A program made the translations under genes and the position numbers. The notes under the pieces are model-generated. The model did no database searches and was not told the DNA's origin. It saw only the letters and a program-made list of their open reading frames with translations. Shown piece after piece: positions 14,000 to 16,127 of a DNA stretch of 16,127 bases. Source of the DNA: Bacteroidota bacterium (lineage in GTDB: Bacteria; Bacteroidota; Bacteroidia; Cytophagales; Cyclobacteriaceae); NCBI GenBank assembly GCA_003242315.1, contig QGUY01000068.1, positions 1 to 16,127 on the forward strand, written 5' to 3'. The first letter of the stretch is position 1, and every line of letters starts with the position of its first letter.

Positions 14000-15223
14000 G
14001 TGAACAAGAAAAAGATCATTAACGATCCCCTTTATGGGTTCATAACCATCCGAAGCGAGCTGATATTCGATATTATAACCCATTCCTGGTTCCAAAGGTT
14101 GCGCCATATACGGCAACTTGGCCTTACAGAGTTTGTGTATCCTGGAGCGCTCCACACGCGTTTCCAGCATGCGCTTGGGGCCATGCACCTGATGGGCAGG
14201 GCGCTGGATAACCTCCGCTACCGGGGGATCGAAATTTCAGACCAGGAGTATGAAGCGGCCCAATTGGCAATCCTGCTGCACGACATGGGGCACGGGCCCT
14301 TTTCTCATAGCCTGGAAGAAACGCTGCTCGATGGCGTACATCACGAAAGCATCTCCTACCGATTCATGCAGGAGCTGAATCGTCAATTCGGCGGCGCCCT
14401 TAACATGACGCTCGAGATGTTTCGAAACAGCTATCCGCGCAAGTTCTTTCATGCGTTGGTTTCGAGTCAGCTCGACATGGACCGTCTCGATTACCTGAAC
14501 CGCGACTCGTTCTTCACAGGTGTCCAGGAAGGCCGTATCGGCGTTGATCGCATCATTGCCATGCTCAACGTTCACGAAGATGAACTCGTGGTAGACGAAA
14601 AGGGAATCTACAGCATCGAAAACTTCCTGAGCGCGCGCCGACTGATGTACTGGCAGGTCTATCTGCATAAAACCACCGTTAGCGTAGAACGCATGCTCGT
14701 CAACCTCATCCGTCGGGCACGCGACCTGGTGGCGAGCGGGCACAAGCTCCCGGCAAGCGATGCCTTACAGTATTTTCTCAAAGCCCCGGTAGGCCTTGAA
14801 GCATTCCGCGACACCAAAACACTCGAAGCGTTTGGAGCGTTGGATGATCATGATGTTTGGGGTGCGCTCAAGATGTGGCAGACGCATAGCGATCCTATCT
14901 TATCGGAGCTGTGCAGGATGATCATCGAAAGAAGAATATTCAGGATCGTGCTAAGCAATGAACCCGTCAGCAAGTCGCAGGTAGAGCAAGTGCGGCGGAT
15001 GGTTACGCGTCACTACAAGCTTCTCAGATCAGAGTCGGTTTATCTTTTCTCACTCGGCACCGTCACGAACGAAGCCTACACGGAAGGACAAAAGATCCAC
15101 ATCCTCACGCGACAGGGAAAACGCATCGATGTGGCGCAGGCATCAGACCTTCCCAACATCAAAGCGCTGAGCAAAATCGTTAAAAAAAACTATCTCTGCT
15201 GGCCCAAACACCTATCTTTGTGA
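14000..15223 (+). CDS. HD-domain phosphohydrolase, dNTPase/SAMHD1-like (COG1078)
   Basis: A 407-residue protein starting at GTG (MNKKKIINDPLYGFI); no in-frame ATG lies upstream. The HD core is complete: HTRFQHALG (R54, H57), LLHDMGHGPFSH (H94, D95, H98, H103), and SSQLDMDRLDYLNRDSF (D161). H94, D95, H98 and H103 align with human SAMHD1 H206, D207, H210 and H215 at a constant offset, R54/H57 with R164/H167, and D161 with D311. The SAMHD1 D218 position is Glu106 here. Family members hydrolyse dNTPs, or remain uncharacterised. The next gene, lpxD, follows by 62 nt. No clear TAnnTTTG promoter is seen upstream; the divergent region to porX is 99 nt. A housekeeping nucleotide-pool role is more likely than defence given this context, but activity is inferred only from the motif. 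Confidence 0.9.
   Translation: MNKKKIINDPLYGFITIRSELIFDIITHSWFQRLRHIRQLGLTEFVYPGALHTRFQHALGAMHLMGRALDNLRYRGIEISDQEYEAAQLAILLHDMGHGPFSHSLEETLLDGVHHESISYRFMQELNRQFGGALNMTLEMFRNSYPRKFFHALVSSQLDMDRLDYLNRDSFFTGVQEGRIGVDRIIAMLNVHEDELVVDEKGIYSIENFLSARRLMYWQVYLHKTTVSVERMLVNLIRRARDLVASGHKLPASDALQYFLKAPVGLEAFRDTKTLEAFGALDDHDVWGALKMWQTHSDPILSELCRMIIERRIFRIVLSNEPVSKSQVEQVRRMVTRHYKLLRSESVYLFSLGTVTNEAYTEGQKIHILTRQGKRIDVAQASDLPNIKALSKIVKKNYLCWPKHLSL
15213..15220 (+). promoter_or_regulatory. Possible -7 element for lpxD inside the HD gene end
   Basis: TATCTTTG matches TAnnTTTG at all positions and directly abuts the HD gene's TGA (15221-15223). No TTTG is found 19-21 nt upstream, so a lpxD promoter here is only possible. 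A start near 15226 would place the hairpin at 15234-15260 in the leader. Confidence 0.35.
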
Positions 15224-15233
15224 AATTGGTCAG

Positions 15234-15260
15234 AAACCTCCCGTTGACGGGTCAGGTTTT
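15234..15260 (+). other. Hairpin in the gap before lpxD (attenuator or weak terminator)
   Basis: AAACCT (15234-15239) pairs with AGGTTT (15254-15259), and CCCG (15240-15243) pairs with CGGG (15248-15251) around a TTGA loop, leaving a 2-nt bulge (TC). Only four T follow the inner arm before GGG, so it is a poor terminator, but it is the main structure in the 62-nt HD-lpxD gap. Confidence 0.45.
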
Positions 15261-15285
15261 GGGCCGTTCCTACAACATTGCGTCT

Positions 15286-16127
15286 ATGGAACTTACGGTC
15301 AACCAGATCGCCCAGATGCTGGGCGGCGAAGTTTTGGGAAGAGGGGAGGACAAGATCAATATGCTGGCAAAAATCCAGGATGCCCGTGAAGGGCAGATTG
15401 CATTTTTGTCTAACCCCAAATACGAACAGTTCATTTACACTACCCAAGCCACCGCCGTCATCGTCAAAAAAGATTTTGTTCCCCGTAAAGAAGTCAAGGC
15501 AACGCTAATCAAGGTTGATGATCCCTACGTCAGCTTCACCACACTGCTTGAAGAATACCACAAGCTCATCAGTTTTCAGAAGAGCGGCGTCGAAGAACCC
15601 TGCTATTTGGGAAAGGATACGACAATAGGCAGCAACGCCTATCGCGGTGCTTTTTCATACATTGGAAATAACTGCGTCATTGGCGACAACGTAAAAATCT
15701 ATCCACACGTCTACATCGGAGACAACGTTCGCGTCGGCAACGACACAATCCTGCACTCCGGCGTGCGGATTTATCCCGACACCATCATCGGGAACAACGT
15801 GGTGATTCACTCAGGTACGGTGATCGGCAGCGATGGCTTCGGGTTCGCACAGCAGGAGGATGGAACGTACAAGACCATTCCCCAATTGGGACGAGTGATC
15901 ATAGAAGACAACGTAGCCATTGGTGCGAACACGGTGATAGACTGTGCAACATTCGCGGGCGACGCTACGGTGATCCGTGCCGGAGTTAAACTCGATAACC
16001 TGATACAGGTTGCTCACAACGTCGAGATAGGCCGAAATACGGTGATTGCTGCCCAGACAGGCATATCGGGTTCTACAAAGATCGGCGAAAACTGTATGCT
16101 GGCCGGGCAGGTTGGCATAGCCGGGCA
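15286..16127 (+). CDS. lpxD: UDP-3-O-acylglucosamine N-acyltransferase LpxD, 5' part (continues past window)
   Basis: The frame is open from ATG at 15286 to the window end: 280 visible residues of a family of about 345. LpxD adds the N-linked 3-hydroxyacyl chain in the third step of lipid A synthesis, in the cytoplasm, as a homotrimer. Residues 1-100 are the uridine-binding N-terminal domain (MELTVNQIAQMLGGEV, EGQIAFLSNPKY). From about 108 a left-handed beta-helix of hexapeptide repeats begins (YIGNNCVIGDNVKIYPHVYIG and so on), with the family motif VIGSDGFGFAQ. The catalytic base is His244 in LIQVAHNVEIG, corresponding to E. coli His239. In Bacteroidota lpxD is usually followed by a fused lpxC-fabZ and lpxA; that lies outside the window. 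Confidence 0.96.
   Translation, partial: MELTVNQIAQMLGGEVLGRGEDKINMLAKIQDAREGQIAFLSNPKYEQFIYTTQATAVIVKKDFVPRKEVKATLIKVDDPYVSFTTLLEEYHKLISFQKSGVEEPCYLGKDTTIGSNAYRGAFSYIGNNCVIGDNVKIYPHVYIGDNVRVGNDTILHSGVRIYPDTIIGNNVVIHSGTVIGSDGFGFAQQEDGTYKTIPQLGRVIIEDNVAIGANTVIDCATFAGDATVIRAGVKLDNLIQVAHNVEIGRNTVIAAQTGISGSTKIGENCMLAGQVGIAG

Noticed and set aside
14000..15223. HD dNTPase as an antiphage dGTPase defence gene
   Set aside because: It sits between porX and lpxD in a housekeeping setting, with no mobile-element or defence neighbours. A nucleotide-pool role is simpler.

Overview
The window looks like chromosomal DNA of a Bacteroidota bacterium, most likely order Cytophagales (Chryseolinea/Ohtaekwangia/Fulvivirga-like; this placement is inference). 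Supporting signs are a full-length PorX (type IX secretion regulator: receiver plus PglZ domains), an OmpA-TPR fusion protein, the Bacteroidota-style alanine dehydrogenase with a long N-terminus, starts without Shine-Dalgarno sequences, and several TAnnTTTG (-7) promoter elements. It is gene-dense and mostly housekeeping. There are twelve coding genes (both end genes incomplete) and no stretch over 300 bases without a gene. I saw no tRNA, rRNA, CRISPR array or transposase.

Layout. 1-1193 (+) is the 3' part of an OmpA-like/TPR outer-membrane or periplasmic protein, closed by a strong terminator. 1331-2311 (+) is pdhB (pyruvate dehydrogenase E1 beta). 2440-3138 (+) is a Tat-exported DsrE-like protein. 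It converges, across a shared bidirectional terminator, on a minus-strand group: fahA (fumarylacetoacetase), then a flavin reductase-like protein, then a diheme TsdA-type thiosulfate dehydrogenase. 6412-7785 (+) is an RsmF-type rRNA m5C methyltransferase, followed by valS (7864-10554). valS converges on a minus-strand run of overlapping genes, porX-tsaE-ald. The 137-nt gap between valS and ald is almost filled by a 125-nt imperfect palindrome built from CACAGAGG-like units. Divergent from porX, an HD-domain dNTPase-like gene (14000-15223) is followed by lpxD (15286 to the window end), the entry to a lipid A cluster.

How the genes fit together. fahA and the flavin reductase belong to aromatic amino acid (homogentisate) catabolism. 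tsdA and the exported DsrE-like protein suggest extracytoplasmic sulfur chemistry. porX, tsaE, ald, the HD protein and lpxD look like a housekeeping/envelope block in which T9SS regulation sits beside lipid A synthesis.

The most interesting non-coding signals are: (1) the large palindromic repeat at 10565-10689; (2) a near-identical extended promoter (TGGCnAATCACCC, 22 bp from repeat start to TATTTTT) in front of both pdhB and valS; (3) two direct repeats exactly 20 bp apart between porX and the HD gene. The most interesting protein-level signals are an alanine dehydrogenase with Gln in place of the catalytic His, and the TsdA/DsrE-like pair. I found no convincing wholly new multi-gene system.
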